In this document: piece after piece, positions 16,369-30,431 of the stretch
How the letters are laid out: every line of letters starts with the position of its first letter
How positions within the stretch are numbered: the first letter of the stretch is position 1
From: Mycobacterium sp. ACS4054
Lineage (GTDB): Bacteria; Actinomycetota; Actinomycetes; Mycobacteriales; Mycobacteriaceae
Assembly (NCBI RefSeq): GCF_001667275.1
Contig: NZ_LZHV01000065.1
Coordinates: 1-64,000, forward strand
Direction: 5' to 3'
DNA: 64,000 bases
Translations under genes and position numbers: made by a program
Notes under the pieces: model-generated
The model's input: the letters and a program-made list of their open reading frames with translations, nothing else
Database searches by the model: none
What the model was told of the DNA's origin: nothing

Positions 16369-17925
16369 CTAGGTATTTTTGACCAGTCCGTTGCGCAGCG
16401 CGTACATGCTGGCGCCGATGCGGTTCGATACGCCGATCTTGGCGTAAGTTCGCTCGACGTGGTTGCGGGCGGTTTTCTCGCTGATCACCAGCGACGCCGC
16501 GATGTCCTTGTTCGAGGCGCCGCGCGCGACCAGACACAGCACCTCGATCTCCCTGGGCGTCAAGCCGTCCGGGCGCACGTTGGGCCGTTGCGCCGGCTGG
16601 CCCGCCGCGTGCAGCACCGCCTCGACGGCCACCGACTCGAGTTCGCCGGCCTGCACCCGCCCGCGCAGCCGCCGGGCCGCCGCGTCCGGGGACATCGCTT
16701 CGCGGTACGGCCTGGGTTCGCAAGCGGACTGATAGGAGACCGCTGCCGCCAGGATGCGGTCCGGTAGGCCGAGCGCCGACCCGGCGAGCCCGCGCGGATA
16801 TCCGGAGCCGTCCAGGCATTCGTGGTGGTTGCCCGCGACCTCCGCGAGCTGCCGAAGCGCCGGAACCAGGTTGAGGATGCGCACCGTCAGGTACGGGTGC
16901 AGCCTCACGCGTTCGAATTCCGCTGCCGTCAACGGCCCTTGCCGGGACCAGATCTGATTAGACACCCCGATGCGGCCCAGGTCGTGCACGTGACCGGCGC
17001 GCCGCGTCAACGCCACCGCGTCGGCGTCCACGCCCGCGGCCCGCGCCGCGTCCCCGGCGAGCCGGGCCACCGCGCGTGAATGGCCAAGGGTGAAAGGGCA
17101 TTTCAAGTCGACGAAGTCGCCGAGCGCGACGAGCAGGGCGTCCAGCGACCGGTCGTCGAGACGGCCTTGATCGGGCGCCGCCGCCAATGCCGCCGCCCAC
17201 GCGTCGCCGGCCGGCGGGCCGGCCAGGACCTCCTCCGCGTCGCGCAAGAACGCGTCGACGACCTTCGGATCGAACTGCCCGCCGCACCGGTCGCGCGCCA
17301 TGGCCACGGCCCCGGCCACACCGTAGTTGCGGTGGTGCACCTCGACCATGTCGGCCATTTGGGCGATCCGCATCTGAATCGGAATCTCGTCGCCCTGCGC
17401 GCCGGCGGGCAGGCCGCCGCCGTCGTAGCGCTCGAACGCGAACGCCACCGCCGCCTGGACGTTGGGGCCCAAGCCGATTCGGTCGGCCAGCACCGCCGCC
17501 GAGGTGCAATGCGAGTGAATCAATCGGGAGATGTGGCCGCGCGCGTTGGCGAAAAGCGTTGCCATCAAGCTCAATCGGTGCGCCAACGGCTGGCCGCGGC
17601 CCACGTTGCCGGCCAGGAACCGCAGGTACGGCAGCCCAGACCAGTCGACCAGGTACGAGTCGTGGCGCACGGCGATGTCGTCGCCAAACCAGCGGGCGTA
17701 TTCGTGGGAGTCGGCGTGACAGCCGATCCACATGACCAGCGTCGTGTAGTAGGTGCAGTCGCGTTGTTCCCGGTCGAGCGCGAGGCGGTCGGCGAGCCTG
17801 GTCGCGATGAGCGCCGCCCGCAGCATGTGCTCGGCGGGCTGCCCCAGGCCCAGGTCGATCGCCACCGACAGCGCCGCCAGCAGTTCGGCGCGGGTCGGCA
17901 ATTCGGGCTCCGACATGGGCCTCAT
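16369..17925 (-). CDS. Tandem HD-GYP phosphohydrolase fused to a LuxR DNA-binding domain
   Basis: A 518-residue protein. The C-terminal phosphohydrolase half (about 275-435) has the HD-GYP set: H282, H314-D315 in HVHDLGRIG, H343, HHE at 367-369 and GSGYP at 373-377. The N-terminal half (1-235) looks like a second, degenerate copy, with YDGGGLPAG (168-175), GDEIPIQMRIAQMADM and GGQFDP but no HD pair. Residues 454-512 are a LuxR helix-turn-helix (LTPREIEVLCLVARG, then NKDIAASLVISEKTARNHV). HD-GYP domains usually hydrolyse cyclic dinucleotides, so this may be a nucleotide-sensing transcription factor. No M. tuberculosis counterpart is known to me at this locus. Confidence 0.85.
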   Translation of the reverse strand: MRPMSEPELPTRAELLAALSVAIDLGLGQPAEHMLRAALIATRLADRLALDREQRDCTYYTTLVMWIGCHADSHEYARWFGDDIAVRHDSYLVDWSGLPYLRFLAGNVGRGQPLAHRLSLMATLFANARGHISRLIHSHCTSAAVLADRIGLGPNVQAAVAFAFERYDGGGLPAGAQGDEIPIQMRIAQMADMVEVHHRNYGVAGAVAMARDRCGGQFDPKVVDAFLRDAEEVLAGPPAGDAWAAALAAAPDQGRLDDRSLDALLVALGDFVDLKCPFTLGHSRAVARLAGDAARAAGVDADAVALTRRAGHVHDLGRIGVSNQIWSRQGPLTAAEFERVRLHPYLTVRILNLVPALRQLAEVAGNHHECLDGSGYPRGLAGSALGLPDRILAAAVSYQSACEPRPYREAMSPDAAARRLRGRVQAGELESVAVEAVLHAAGQPAQRPNVRPDGLTPREIEVLCLVARGASNKDIAASLVISEKTARNHVERTYAKIGVSNRIGASMYALRNGLVKNT

Positions 17926-17949
17926 TGTGCCCAGCTCATCGGCCCGCGG

Positions 17950-18696
17950 TCAGCCGATTGGCGCAGTGCGCCCCACGCCGTGGTGGCGGGCGGCGTCGAA
18001 CGTTTCGAAATGCCCCGAGCCGACGACGAACAGGCCGCGCTGCGGCGGCCGGAAACCGGCCAGCCGCGGCTGATCCGGCAGCGGGCCGACCGGTCCCAGG
18101 TCGGCCCCACGCCACGCGGCGCGCGAGTCCGTCACCGCCCACAACTGTGCCGGGGCGATCATGAAGCGCTGCCCGTTCGGCGCCGTCCCCGCGAGCCGGA
18201 CCCGGCCGGCCCGCAGGGTGGGGCCGGCGGCCCGGCCCATGGCGGCCAGCATGGCCCGGTTCGTCCACGCGCGCGCCGGCAACCGGCCGCCCACCGCGCT
18301 CATCAGCCGGGTCGACGGGGTGGTGCCGATATCGATATGCCAGGCAAGCAGATTCGGGATCTCGACGAACAGCGACCAGGGGGTGACCCAGGCGACGTCG
18401 ATGTCGCATTGCACCGCGTCGTTGGGGGTCGCCGAGCTGAAGAATCGGGCGCAGCTCTGCGGTCCCGGCGTGGTGGCGTAGAAGGTCCACTTCCCGTCGG
18501 GGTCGCGGTGCCACACCGATCGGTAGCCGGGCGAGAACGACGTGGCGGGAAAGTGCCGCAGCGCCAGATAGTGTCCGCTGGCGAACGGGAGGCCCATCAC
18601 GCCGAAGCCGACGAAGCGTTCGTCGTCCCCGGCGGGCAGGCGGGGATTGCGCAGGACGGCCGTGGCGGCGTCCAGTGGGGTGCGTGCTGTGGTCAT
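17950..18696 (-). CDS. Conserved hypothetical protein
   Basis: A 248-residue protein starting MTTARTPLDAATAVLRNP at ATG 18696; the frame is open to 18732 but those codons are outside the conserved-looking part. I do not recognise the family. Segments such as GYRSVWHRDPDGKWTFYAT and NLLAWHIDIGTTPSTRLMS suggest a beta-rich fold like an acetoacetate-decarboxylase-type or lipocalin-type binding domain, but this is a guess. There is no signal peptide. It lies 24 bp upstream of the HD-GYP/LuxR gene on the same strand and is probably co-transcribed with it. Confidence 0.72.
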   Translation of the reverse strand: MTTARTPLDAATAVLRNPRLPAGDDERFVGFGVMGLPFASGHYLALRHFPATSFSPGYRSVWHRDPDGKWTFYATTPGPQSCARFFSSATPNDAVQCDIDVAWVTPWSLFVEIPNLLAWHIDIGTTPSTRLMSAVGGRLPARAWTNRAMLAAMGRAAGPTLRAGRVRLAGTAPNGQRFMIAPAQLWAVTDSRAAWRGADLGPVGPLPDQPRLAGFRPPQRGLFVVGSGHFETFDAARHHGVGRTAPIG

Positions 18697-18789
18697 GTGT
18701 GAATGGTGCGCGCGGACGCGCCCGCACCGCATGGGGCGGCTGCCTCAAATCCTCGGCGCCGCGCCGTCGCGCAGTACGATCATGTGCTG

Positions 18790-19323
18790 ATGGACGACCC
18801 GCAGCAGCGCATCGCCGAACTGGAACGCCAGCTCGCGCAGCAAAAGCGCATCACGGAGTTAGAGCGCCAGCTGGCCGACGCCAGGGCCGCCGCTGGAGGG
18901 GATCAACCCGTCGAGCGACGCCAACCGCAGCCCATCGCGTACGCCGCGCCAACGCGCAAGCGCGCCGGGGCCGGGTGGGTCTTGCCCGTCGTCGCGGTAC
19001 TGGGCGGGGTGATCGGGTTGTGCGCCGGGGTCGGGGCGGCGGTGACCGCGGTCATCCCGTCGGCCGCGCTGTGGATGAGCCCGATCGTCTGCCGCAGCGG
19101 GTATGAGATGGCTTATAACACTTCGCATTACAGCTACAAGCCGGGCCAGTCGGGCACCACCGTGAGCTTCCAGTGCGTCGGCGACGGCGGCGCCTACGAC
19201 GTCAACGACTTCGCGGTCTTCGCGTTGCAGTCCCTGCTCGCCGGGCTCGTGCTGTGCGTCGCCGCGGCCGTTGGCCGCGCGATCTGGCGCCGCACGCATC
19301 GCCGCACGCCCGGCGGGAGATAA
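18790..19323 (+). CDS. Small membrane protein with N-terminal coiled coil
   Basis: A 177-residue protein of unknown function. The N-terminus is a short coiled coil with an internal repeat (RIAELERQLAQQKRI, then TELERQLADA). A membrane helix follows at about 62-92 (WVLPVVAVLGGVIGLCAGVGAAV), then an extracytoplasmic loop with two cysteines (CRSGYEM and SFQCVGDGG), and a second helix at about 143-165. A TACGAT box at 18775-18780 precedes both GTG 18784 and ATG 18790, so the start is uncertain by two codons. It is divergent from the 17950 gene and convergent with secA1. Confidence 0.72.
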   Translation: MDDPQQRIAELERQLAQQKRITELERQLADARAAAGGDQPVERRQPQPIAYAAPTRKRAGAGWVLPVVAVLGGVIGLCAGVGAAVTAVIPSAALWMSPIVCRSGYEMAYNTSHYSYKPGQSGTTVSFQCVGDGGAYDVNDFAVFALQSLLAGLVLCVAAAVGRAIWRRTHRRTPGGR

Positions 19324-19332
19324 AGGCGCGCC

Positions 19333-22158
<2,826 letters not shown>

Positions 22159-22178
22159 AGCAATGTCCCCTGTTGGTA

Positions 22179-22201
22179 GGAGTCTTTCGTTAGGCGACTC
22201 C
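22179..22201 (-). other. Short hairpin in the hpf-secA1 gap
   Basis: GGAGTC (22179-22184) and GACTCC (22196-22201) form a 6-bp stem with an 11-nt loop just upstream of the secA1 ribosome site. It may be part of the secA1 leader or a weak transcription pause site. There is no U-tract. Confidence 0.25.
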
Positions 22202-22237
22202 CATGGTAGGTGACGACCCGCTGAGAGCCGGCGAACC

Positions 22238-22924
22238 TCAGGACAGCCTGATCAGCCCGTAGTCGTAGGCGTGGCGGCGGTACACCACGCACGGCCGTTC
22301 GGTCTGCTTGTCGTGGAACAGGAAGAAGTCGTGCCCGACGAGCTCCATCTCGTAGAGCGCGTCGTCGACCGTCATCGGCCTGGCCGGGTGTTCCTTGGTC
22401 CGCACGATCCGGCCGGGCTCGTGGTCGGTGTCGGCGCCGTCATGGTCGACGGGCGGCTCGGGCGTGGGTTCGGGGCGCGGCGGTGGCACGACCGCGGTGG
22501 CGGCGGCCAGCGACACCGGGGTCTTGTCGCCGTAGTGGACTTTGCGGCGGTCCTTGGCGCGGCGCAACCGGTTCTCGAGTTTGTCGACCGCGGACTCGAA
22601 CGCCGCGTAGAAGCTGTCGGCGCAGGCCTCCGCGCGGCTCACCGGCCCACGGCCGCGGGCGGTGATCTCCACGCGTTGACACGACTTGCGCTGTCGGCGG
22701 TTGGGCGCGTGTTTGAGCTCGACATCGAAGAGATAGATGGAGCGATCGAACCGTTCGAGGCGGGCGAGTTTCTGGGAGACGTACACCCGGTAGTGGTCGG
22801 GGATTTCTACATTGCGGCCCTTGAAGACGACTTCGGCTTCGGTCATCGCCGGTGGGGCTTGGCCGTCGGTTTGCGTCGGCGGTGGGTCAAGAATTTGACC
22901 GGAATCCACGGATAGCCTTGACAT
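22238..22924 (-). CDS. hpf: Long ribosome hibernation promoting factor (mycobacterial protein Y)
   Basis: A 228-residue long-form HPF, Rv3241c orthologue. The N-terminal S30AE domain (about 25-130: [23 protein letters not shown], basic [16 protein letters not shown]) binds the 30S decoding region. A Pro-rich linker (about 140-165) leads to the C-terminal dimerisation domain ([27 protein letters not shown]). In mycobacteria this protein stabilises resting 70S ribosomes in stationary phase and zinc starvation. The start could be ATG 22924 or TTG 22933. It is encoded just upstream of secA1. Confidence 0.92.
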   Translation of the reverse strand: MSRLSVDSGQILDPPPTQTDGQAPPAMTEAEVVFKGRNVEIPDHYRVYVSQKLARLERFDRSIYLFDVELKHAPNRRQRKSCQRVEITARGRGPVSRAEACADSFYAAFESAVDKLENRLRRAKDRRKVHYGDKTPVSLAAATAVVPPPRPEPTPEPPVDHDGADTDHEPGRIVRTKEHPARPMTVDDALYEMELVGHDFFLFHDKQTERPCVVYRRHAYDYGLIRLS

Positions 22925-23232
22925 ACGTGACAACTCGTTTCTCTTTCACGTCGCACGCGCCCTGCGTGCCCGGCTTGCTTACGACGCGCCGACGAGGTGG
23001 GGAGAGCGGGTCTTTGGGTAAATCACCGCTGCAGGCTGCTCGCCGATGCAAGGTGTCGAATACTCACCCCTTCCCGCGAGTGGGGTCTCAACCTGGGAAT
23101 GCCGCGACCAGTGAGTCAGACCAGTGAGTTGATTAACGTTGTTCTCGACGTTAGCTCTTGTTCGCCTCGCCATGCCACTGATTTCGCGGAGCTGTTGCGA
23201 GTTCTTCACATACTCTTGGCGGCCGCACAGCC
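22925..23232. other. 308-bp intergenic region upstream of hpf
   Basis: There is no credible gene here. It must hold the leftward hpf promoter. Visible elements are an 11-bp direct repeat GACCAGTGAGT at 23106-23116 and 23119-23129 (13-bp period), followed by AACGTT and GACGTT 16 bp apart around 23135-23155. These could be activator sites for hpf. I see no RNA gene or clear terminator. Confidence 0.4.
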
Positions 23233-23865
23233 TCACGCGGCCGCGACCGTGAGCACGGCCGCGACTCGGACGCCGGCGGCGTCCAGCGCCCGCACCGATT
23301 CGCGGGCCGTCGCCCCGGTGGTGACGATGTCGTCGATGATCAAGACCTCGCCACGCGGCCGCGTCCCGCGCAGGAGCACCCGGCCCGCGACGTTGCGCTC
23401 GCGGGCGCCCGTGCCAAGCCCCACCGAGTCGCGAGCGAGCGCCCTCATCCGCAGCGCCGGGGCGACCGTGATGGCCGGGTGGCCCGCCACCGCGGCGCGC
23501 GCCAGCCTCGTGACCGGGTCGCCGCCGCGCCGGCGCGCCGCCGAACGACGCGTCGGCGCCGGCACCACGGCCAGCGGGGTCTCGACGATGCCCCACGACA
23601 GCAGCCGGTGCACGCCGGTGGCCAGCGCCCGCGCCAACGGGCCGACGAGATCGGCGCGGCCGTGCTCCTTGAGCGCCAGGATCGCCTGCCGGCGGGCGCC
23701 GGCGTAGCGGCCGAGCGCGAACACCGGCACCCCCGGGTCGACGCGGGGGCTCACCACATGCGGCTGGTCGGCGGTCACCCTCAACTCCCGGGCGCAGGCC
23801 GCACACCAGCGGGTCGACGGGGCGCCGCAGCCGCCGCACTGCAGCGGCAGGATGAGGTCGAGCAT
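23233..23865 (-). CDS. ComF-family phosphoribosyltransferase, Rv3242c homologue
   Basis: A 210-residue protein of the ComF/GntX family. A Cys4 zinc-like knuckle (CGGCGAP...CAAC) occupies residues 9-26, and the phosphoribosyltransferase PRPP loop is VLIIDDIVTTGAT at about 175-187. Family members link to DNA uptake in other bacteria, but the reaction in mycobacteria is unknown. I chose ATG 23865 (MLDLILPLQCGGCG); the frame is open far upstream through lpqB, which is overprinting. It follows lpqB by 35 bp on the same strand, so it may be the last gene of the mtrA-mtrB-lpqB operon. Confidence 0.85.
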   Translation of the reverse strand: MLDLILPLQCGGCGAPSTRWCAACARELRVTADQPHVVSPRVDPGVPVFALGRYAGARRQAILALKEHGRADLVGPLARALATGVHRLLSWGIVETPLAVVPAPTRRSAARRRGGDPVTRLARAAVAGHPAITVAPALRMRALARDSVGLGTGARERNVAGRVLLRGTRPRGEVLIIDDIVTTGATARESVRALDAAGVRVAAVLTVAAA

Positions 23866-23900
23866 GGGGGTCAGTGTCGCGGGCGGGGGTGACAAGCGGG

Positions 23901-25661
23901 TCAGCCCGGCAGCACCGGCGCGGCCCCGAACACCATCAGCCCGGGCACCTCGGACCAGCCCTGCTGGCCCTCGGCCGCCGCCGCCGAATACTGCAGCACC
24001 CCTTGGGACGCGCCGACGTAGACGGTCGACGGGTTGGCCGCGACCGTCAGCACCGGCATCTGCAGGCCGCGGGCGGGCGCGTCGGAGTTCACCCCGTCGA
24101 GGTTGACGTAGGACACCGGGTGGCTGGGGTCGGTGCGGGTCACCACGATGTCGTCGCCCGTGCGCCACGACAGCGAGACCACCGAGTTGCCCAGCCCGAA
24201 GCCGAGCCGCCGCGGATACGTCAGGGCGTACTGGCCGGCCTGGGTCTGCTCGACGCTGGCCATAATCACCTGACCGCCGATCACCATCGCGGCCCGCGTG
24301 CTGTCGCGGGACAGCTGCAGGTCGGTGATCGGGCCCGGGAACCGGCTGGACACGGCCACGGAATCGACCGGGATGCGGGCGGGTTGGCCCGAGGCCGGTT
24401 CCTGGATCGCGCGCAACACGTTGTTGCCGTCCACCACCACCCAGACCGCGTCGTCCAGCGACCAGCTCGGCCGCGACAGGCCGTGCCCGTCGGCGGACTG
24501 CACCGCCTCGCCGCCGAGGTCGCCGATCCACAGCGACGCCGCCTCGTCGGGCGCGCCGCGGTGCAGGGTCACGACCGACGCCACCTGCCGCCCGCTGCGC
24601 GACAGCGCCGCGCCGGTCTGGTCGCCCATGCGCCCGAACGCCCCGGGCACGTTCGCGAAGTGCTGGCCGTCCAGCGACACCAGCGACCCGTTCACCAAAG
24701 CGTGCAGCCCCGCGCCCGCGCCGTCGGCCACGCCCGGATCGGTGGCGGCGACGTCGGAGGTGGTCCAGCCCTCGGCGAACCTGTCGTCCAGCGGCGCGCC
24801 GTCGGCGTTGATCACATACGGCCCCCGGATGTCCGCCCGGGCCAGCGTCCAAATGATCTGCGCCGCAAGCAAAGCCCGGCTGTGCGGATCGGTGGTGGAC
24901 AGCTTCTCCAGTTCGATGCGCGCGCCGCCGTAGCCGCGCCCGATGCCGTTCTTGCCGCCATCGGCGCGGGTCACCGGCCCGCGCAGCCGCAGCGGCGGGG
25001 CGAGCAGGTTGCGGACCGTGTGCGCCATCTCGGGCCGCGGCCCGGCGATCAGCTTGGAGACCAACTCGGTGGCCAGCTGATCGTGGTCGGCTACCGCGAC
25101 GTAGCGCGGATCCGGAACCACCGTCTTGCCGGTCGGGTCGGCGAAGTACAGCGTGTTGCGCTTGTAGGTCGACTGGAACTGCTGCCAGTCCAGGAAGACC
25201 CCGTTGGGCAGCCGGTCGATCCGCCACCCGCCGGAGGTCTTCACCAGCTCGATCGGGCCCGGGTCGGGCAGCACCCCCTCGGCCGTTTCGAACACCCCCA
25301 TGTCCGACAGCGACCCCAGGATGTCCGCCCGCATGGTCGCCGAAACCCGTTCGGCTGCACGGGTTTCCACGAACACCACGTGGTCGATCAGCAGCGCGCT
25401 ACCGGCGTCATCCCAGGCGTTGGAGGCCGACTGGGTCAGGAACTGCCGCGCGGCCAGATGCCGGTTCGCGGGATCGGCTGTGGCCTTGAGGAATTCGCGC
25501 AGCAGCACGTCGGGATCCATGCCCGGCGTCGGCTTGGGCAGATTCGACGGCGCCGGCCGCTCGACCGTGCCGATGGCCTGTGGCGCCGACGAGCTGGGCA
25601 CGCCGGCGCAGCCCGCCAGCAGCACCGCGAGCAGCAGCAGCCCGATCAGGCGCCGCATCAC
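23901..25661 (-). CDS. lpqB: Lipoprotein LpqB, MtrAB accessory factor
   Basis: A 586-residue lipoprotein. The signal peptide [18 protein letters not shown] ends in the lipobox LAGC with Cys18. A GerMN domain (about 200-320) and a C-terminal beta-propeller-like domain with SLDGQHF and [11 protein letters not shown] repeats follow. LpqB binds the extracytoplasmic part of the sensor kinase MtrB and modulates MtrA signalling in cell division and wall homeostasis. GTG 25661 overlaps the mtrB stop by 4 bp (GTGA), giving translational coupling. It is the orthologue of Rv3244c. Confidence 0.95.
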   Translation of the reverse strand: MMRRLIGLLLLAVLLAGCAGVPSSSAPQAIGTVERPAPSNLPKPTPGMDPDVLLREFLKATADPANRHLAARQFLTQSASNAWDDAGSALLIDHVVFVETRAAERVSATMRADILGSLSDMGVFETAEGVLPDPGPIELVKTSGGWRIDRLPNGVFLDWQQFQSTYKRNTLYFADPTGKTVVPDPRYVAVADHDQLATELVSKLIAGPRPEMAHTVRNLLAPPLRLRGPVTRADGGKNGIGRGYGGARIELEKLSTTDPHSRALLAAQIIWTLARADIRGPYVINADGAPLDDRFAEGWTTSDVAATDPGVADGAGAGLHALVNGSLVSLDGQHFANVPGAFGRMGDQTGAALSRSGRQVASVVTLHRGAPDEAASLWIGDLGGEAVQSADGHGLSRPSWSLDDAVWVVVDGNNVLRAIQEPASGQPARIPVDSVAVSSRFPGPITDLQLSRDSTRAAMVIGGQVIMASVEQTQAGQYALTYPRRLGFGLGNSVVSLSWRTGDDIVVTRTDPSHPVSYVNLDGVNSDAPARGLQMPVLTVAANPSTVYVGASQGVLQYSAAAAEGQQGWSEVPGLMVFGAAPVLPG

Positions 25662-27343
25662 CCGCTCCTCTCGGCCGGTTCACGCAGCCGCGAACGTTCT
25701 TTCGCCGGCGGTGGGGTCGCCGGGCCCGTGGTGGCCGTCGGCGGGATGGGCTTCATGGGCAGCGGGCTGGTGGTCACCTTGTGGCCGCGAACCAGCGGGA
25801 GCGTCAGCCGGAAGCAGGAACCCTCGCCGGGCTCGCCCCACGCCTCCAGCCGGCCCTGGTGCAGGCGCGCGTCCTCCACGCTGATCGCCAGGCCGAGCCC
25901 GGTGCCGCCGGACCGGCGCACCCGCGACGGGTCGGCCCGCCAGAACCGGCTGAACACCAGTTTCTCCTCGCCGGGCCGAAGGCCCACCCCGTAGTCGCGC
26001 ACGGTGACCGCGACGGTGTCCTCGTCGGCGCCCATCCGGATCTGCACCGGCTTGTGCTCGGCGTGGTCGATGGCGTTGGCGATCAGGTTGCGCAGGATCC
26101 GCTCCACCCGCCGGGTGTCGACCTCGGCGATCACCTCCTCGTCGGGCAGGTCGACGAGCAGCTCGATGCCGGCGTCCTCGGCCAGGTGGCCCACGTTGCC
26201 GAGCGCGCTCTGCACGGTGGTGCGCAGGTCCACCGCCTCGACCGACAGCTCGGCGACACCGGCGTCGTGGCGCGAGATCTCCAGCAGGTCGTTGAGCAGC
26301 GACTCGAACCGGTCCAGCTCGTTGACCATCAGCTCGGTGGACCGGCGCAACGTCGGGTCAAGATCCTCGCTGTGGTCGTAGATCAGGTCGGCGGCCATCC
26401 GGACCGTGGTCAGCGGCGTGCGGAGTTCGTGGCTGACGTCGGAGGTGAACCGGCGCTGCAGGTTGCCGAACTCCTCGAGCTGGGTGATCTGGCGGGACAG
26501 GCTTTCCGCCATGTCGTTGAACGACACCGCCAGCCGGGCCATGTCGTCCTCGCCGCGGACCGGCATCCGCTCGGACAGGTGGCCCTCGGCGAACCGTTCG
26601 GCGATCCGCGACGCCGACCGCACCGGGACCACCACCTGGCGGGACACCAGCAGGGCGATCCCGGCGAGCAGCACCAGCAGCACGGCGCCGCCGGTGATCA
26701 TGGTGCCGCGGACCAGCGTGATGGTGGCCTGCTCGTTCTTCAACGGGAAGATGAGGTACAGCTCCAGGTTGGCCACCTGCGAGGAGGCCGGCGTCCCCAT
26801 GATCAGCGCCGGGCCGGAGAAGCCGTCGGTGTGCACGGTGGCGTACTGGTAGGACGCCTGCCCGGCCTTGACGAACCCGCGCAGGGAATTGGGCACCTGG
26901 TCGACGGGCCCGGCCGTGGTGGCCGCGCGCGGCCCGTCACCCGGCACGATCAGCACCGCGTCGAAGGCGCCGGCCAGCCCCGCGCCGGACGCCGGGTCGG
27001 TCTTGGAGGTCAACGTGTTGCGGGCCAGCTGCAGGCTGCTGTCCAGCGAGCGGGTCTCTTCACCGCTGACGATCCCGCCGACGGTGGTGCGCGCGCGCTC
27101 GATCTGCTCGATGCCGGCCCTGACCTTCACGTCGAGCACCCGATTGGTGACCTGAGAAGTCAACACGAAGCCGAGCGCCAGGATCACCGCCAGCGAGAGC
27201 CCGAGGGTCAGCGCGACGACACGCAGCTGCAACGACCGGCGCCAAGCAACGGCCACGGCGCGACTCACCGCACCCATGCCGCGGGTCATGGGACCCGAGC
27301 GCCCCCAGCGGCTTCTAGTCCGTCGCGGCGAGCGCCAAATCAA
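25658..27343 (-). CDS. mtrB: Sensor histidine kinase MtrB
   Basis: A 561-residue membrane kinase, Rv3245c orthologue. There are two membrane helices (about 40-62 and 217-238), an extracytoplasmic sensor loop between, then HAMP ([20 protein letters not shown]), the HisKA box SHELRTPLT near residue 300 and the ATPase domain (N-box [10 protein letters not shown]-boxes DYGVGL and GGTGLGLAI). It phosphorylates MtrA. The start is TTG 27343, which gives MIWRS, very close to the M. tuberculosis start. A 13-bp gap separates it from mtrA. The C-terminal tail is proline-rich. Confidence 0.97.
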   Translation of the reverse strand: MIWRSPRRTRSRWGRSGPMTRGMGAVSRAVAVAWRRSLQLRVVALTLGLSLAVILALGFVLTSQVTNRVLDVKVRAGIEQIERARTTVGGIVSGEETRSLDSSLQLARNTLTSKTDPASGAGLAGAFDAVLIVPGDGPRAATTAGPVDQVPNSLRGFVKAGQASYQYATVHTDGFSGPALIMGTPASSQVANLELYLIFPLKNEQATITLVRGTMITGGAVLLVLLAGIALLVSRQVVVPVRSASRIAERFAEGHLSERMPVRGEDDMARLAVSFNDMAESLSRQITQLEEFGNLQRRFTSDVSHELRTPLTTVRMAADLIYDHSEDLDPTLRRSTELMVNELDRFESLLNDLLEISRHDAGVAELSVEAVDLRTTVQSALGNVGHLAEDAGIELLVDLPDEEVIAEVDTRRVERILRNLIANAIDHAEHKPVQIRMGADEDTVAVTVRDYGVGLRPGEEKLVFSRFWRADPSRVRRSGGTGLGLAISVEDARLHQGRLEAWGEPGEGSCFRLTLPLVRGHKVTTSPLPMKPIPPTATTGPATPPPAKERSRLREPAERSG

Positions 27344-27356
27344 CGACGCTCCCGGA

Positions 27357-28043
27357 TCACGGAGGTCCGGCCTTGTATCCCACTCCTCGAACGGTCAGCA
27401 CCACGGTCGGGTTCTCCGGGTCCTTCTCAACCTTGGCCCGCAGACGCTGGACGTGCACGTTCACCAGGCGGGTGTCCGCCGGGTGCCGGTAGCCCCACAC
27501 CTGTTCGAGCAGCACATCACGAGTAAACACCTGCCGCGGTTTGCGCGCCAACGCGACCAGCAGGTCGAACTCCAGCGGCGTCAGGGAGATCTGCTCGCCG
27601 TTGCGGGTGACCTTGTGCGCCGGCACGTCGATCTCGACGTCGGCGATGGAGAGCATCTCCGCCGGCTCGTCGTCGTTGCGCCGCAGCCGCGCCCGCACCC
27701 GCGCCACCAGCTCCTTGGGCTTGAACGGCTTCATGATGTAGTCGTCGGCGCCGGACTCGAGCCCGAGGACGACGTCCACGGTGTCGGTCTTGGCCGTCAG
27801 CATGACGATCGGCACGCCCGAATCGGCACGCAGCACGCGACAGACGTCGATGCCGTTCATGCCGGGCAGCATCAGGTCCAACAACACCAGATCGGGGCGC
27901 AGTTCGCGCACCGCGGTCAGGGCCTGGGTGCCGTCACCGATGACCGCGGTGTCGAAACCCTCCCCACGCAACACGATGGTGAGCATCTCGGCCAGCGAAG
28001 CGTCGTCATCGACGACGAGAATCCTTTGCCTCATGGAGTCCAT
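27357..28043 (-). CDS. mtrA: Response regulator MtrA
   Basis: A 228-residue OmpR-type regulator nearly identical to the essential M. tuberculosis MtrA (Rv3246c). The receiver domain has VVDDDAS and phospho-acceptor Asp56 in [10 protein letters not shown]. The winged-helix domain follows from about residue 130, with the recognition helix in [15 protein letters not shown]. It controls oriC-related, cell-wall hydrolase and division genes. The start ATG 28043 gives [11 protein letters not shown]; the frame is open upstream into tmk but that is overprinting. The 80-bp gap to tmk (28044-28123) holds the probable promoter. Confidence 0.98.
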   Translation of the reverse strand: MDSMRQRILVVDDDASLAEMLTIVLRGEGFDTAVIGDGTQALTAVRELRPDLVLLDLMLPGMNGIDVCRVLRADSGVPIVMLTAKTDTVDVVLGLESGADDYIMKPFKPKELVARVRARLRRNDDEPAEMLSIADVEIDVPAHKVTRNGEQISLTPLEFDLLVALARKPRQVFTRDVLLEQVWGYRHPADTRLVNVHVQRLRAKVEKDPENPTVVLTVRGVGYKAGPP

Positions 28044-28123
28044 GGTGTCACCAGATCGGGACAAACCCGGCACGCCACACGGGCGTTTCGTGCCCGATAC
28101 CGCCAAATCGTGACAATTCTGTG

Positions 28124-28756
28124 CTAACCGGCGGTCAAAGTCGCCGCCAGCTCGGCCGGATCGACGTCCGCGTCGGCGACCAGCCAGGGCCCGCCCCAGC
28201 TCGCGGCGGCCAGCTCGGCGTACACCGCGCCGGTGCGCAGCTGCAGTTGGTCGTCGCGCTCGTAGCTGTCGCGGGCCCGCCCGGGATCGGACTGGGCCCG
28301 GCTGCGGGCGCGCTGCCCGGCCAGCTCCACCGGCACCGCGAGCAGCACCTGCCAGTCGGGCGCGGGCAGCCGCAGCCGCCGGTACTCGAGCTCGAGCACC
28401 CACGTGGCCGCCGCGCCGGCCGCGTCCTCGTGCAGGCGCGCGGCGCTGTAGGCCGCGTTGGACGCGACGTAGCGATCCAGGATCACCACGTCGTGGTCGC
28501 GGCAAAGCGCCTCGATGTCCTCGACGGCCCCCGCCCGGTCGAGCGCGAACAGCATCGCCATCGCGTAGACCGACGACGCGAGATCCCCGTGCTGGCCATG
28601 CAGGGCCTCGGCCGCGACGTCGGCGGTCACCGATTGGCCGTAGCGCGGAAAAGCCGTGATAGCCACGGACTTTCCCGCCGCCTGGAAGGCTTTGCGCAGG
28701 CCCTCGGACAACGTCCGCTTGCCCGCGCCGTCCACCCCTTCGATCGCGATGAGCAC
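28124..28756 (-). CDS. tmk: Thymidylate kinase
   Basis: A 210-residue dTMP kinase, Rv3247c orthologue. The P-loop GVDGAGKRT is at 7-15. The DRY motif is present in DRYVASNAAYSAAR (about 94-107), with the mycobacterial Asn/Tyr sequence that contacts dTMP. A lid region follows (ERDDQLQLRT). It makes dTDP, which also feeds dTDP-rhamnose for the cell-wall linker. The start is GTG 28756. It lies downstream of sahH, separated by the tandem repeat at 28795-28852, and upstream of mtrA. Confidence 0.96.
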   Translation of the reverse strand: MLIAIEGVDGAGKRTLSEGLRKAFQAAGKSVAITAFPRYGQSVTADVAAEALHGQHGDLASSVYAMAMLFALDRAGAVEDIEALCRDHDVVILDRYVASNAAYSAARLHEDAAGAAATWVLELEYRRLRLPAPDWQVLLAVPVELAGQRARSRAQSDPGRARDSYERDDQLQLRTGAVYAELAAASWGGPWLVADADVDPAELAATLTAG

Positions 28757-28794
28757 GGCGCCGAGCCTATCGCCGCTGCCGGCGGAAAGCCGCG

Positions 28795-28852
28795 CGAACG
28801 TGCGGCTGGCCGCACACTCGGCGCCGAACGTGCGGCTGGCCGCATGCTCGGC
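28795..28852. repeat. Two tandem 28-bp copies of a TGCGGCTnGCCGCA dyad element
   Basis: The copies at 28795-28822 and 28825-28852 have a 30-bp period and differ at two positions. Each begins CGAACGTGCGGCTGGCCGCA and ends CTCGGC. The same dyad, also as two copies 30 bp apart, occurs at 46041-46096. This suggests a dispersed repeat family; here it fills the sahH-tmk gap. Confidence 0.75.
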
Positions 28853-28861
28853 ACAACCGGC

Positions 28862-30334
<1,473 letters not shown>

Positions 30335-30431
30335 AAAAGTTCTCATTCCTTCTGCGGCTTAGGTTCCAAGCGGATTACTTAGCTTAGGTATACGCTCTTG
30401 CGCCACTGTAGTCGGCGGCCCCGGCCCGCCG

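Noticed and set aside
30381-30400. IdeR iron box near the sahH promoter
   Set aside because: TTAGCTTAGGTATACG matches the iron-box consensus in one half only.
30335-30431. SAH or SAM riboswitch before sahH
   Set aside because: The gap is short and I find no conserved riboswitch core; only an 8-bp direct repeat and a possible -10 box are visible.
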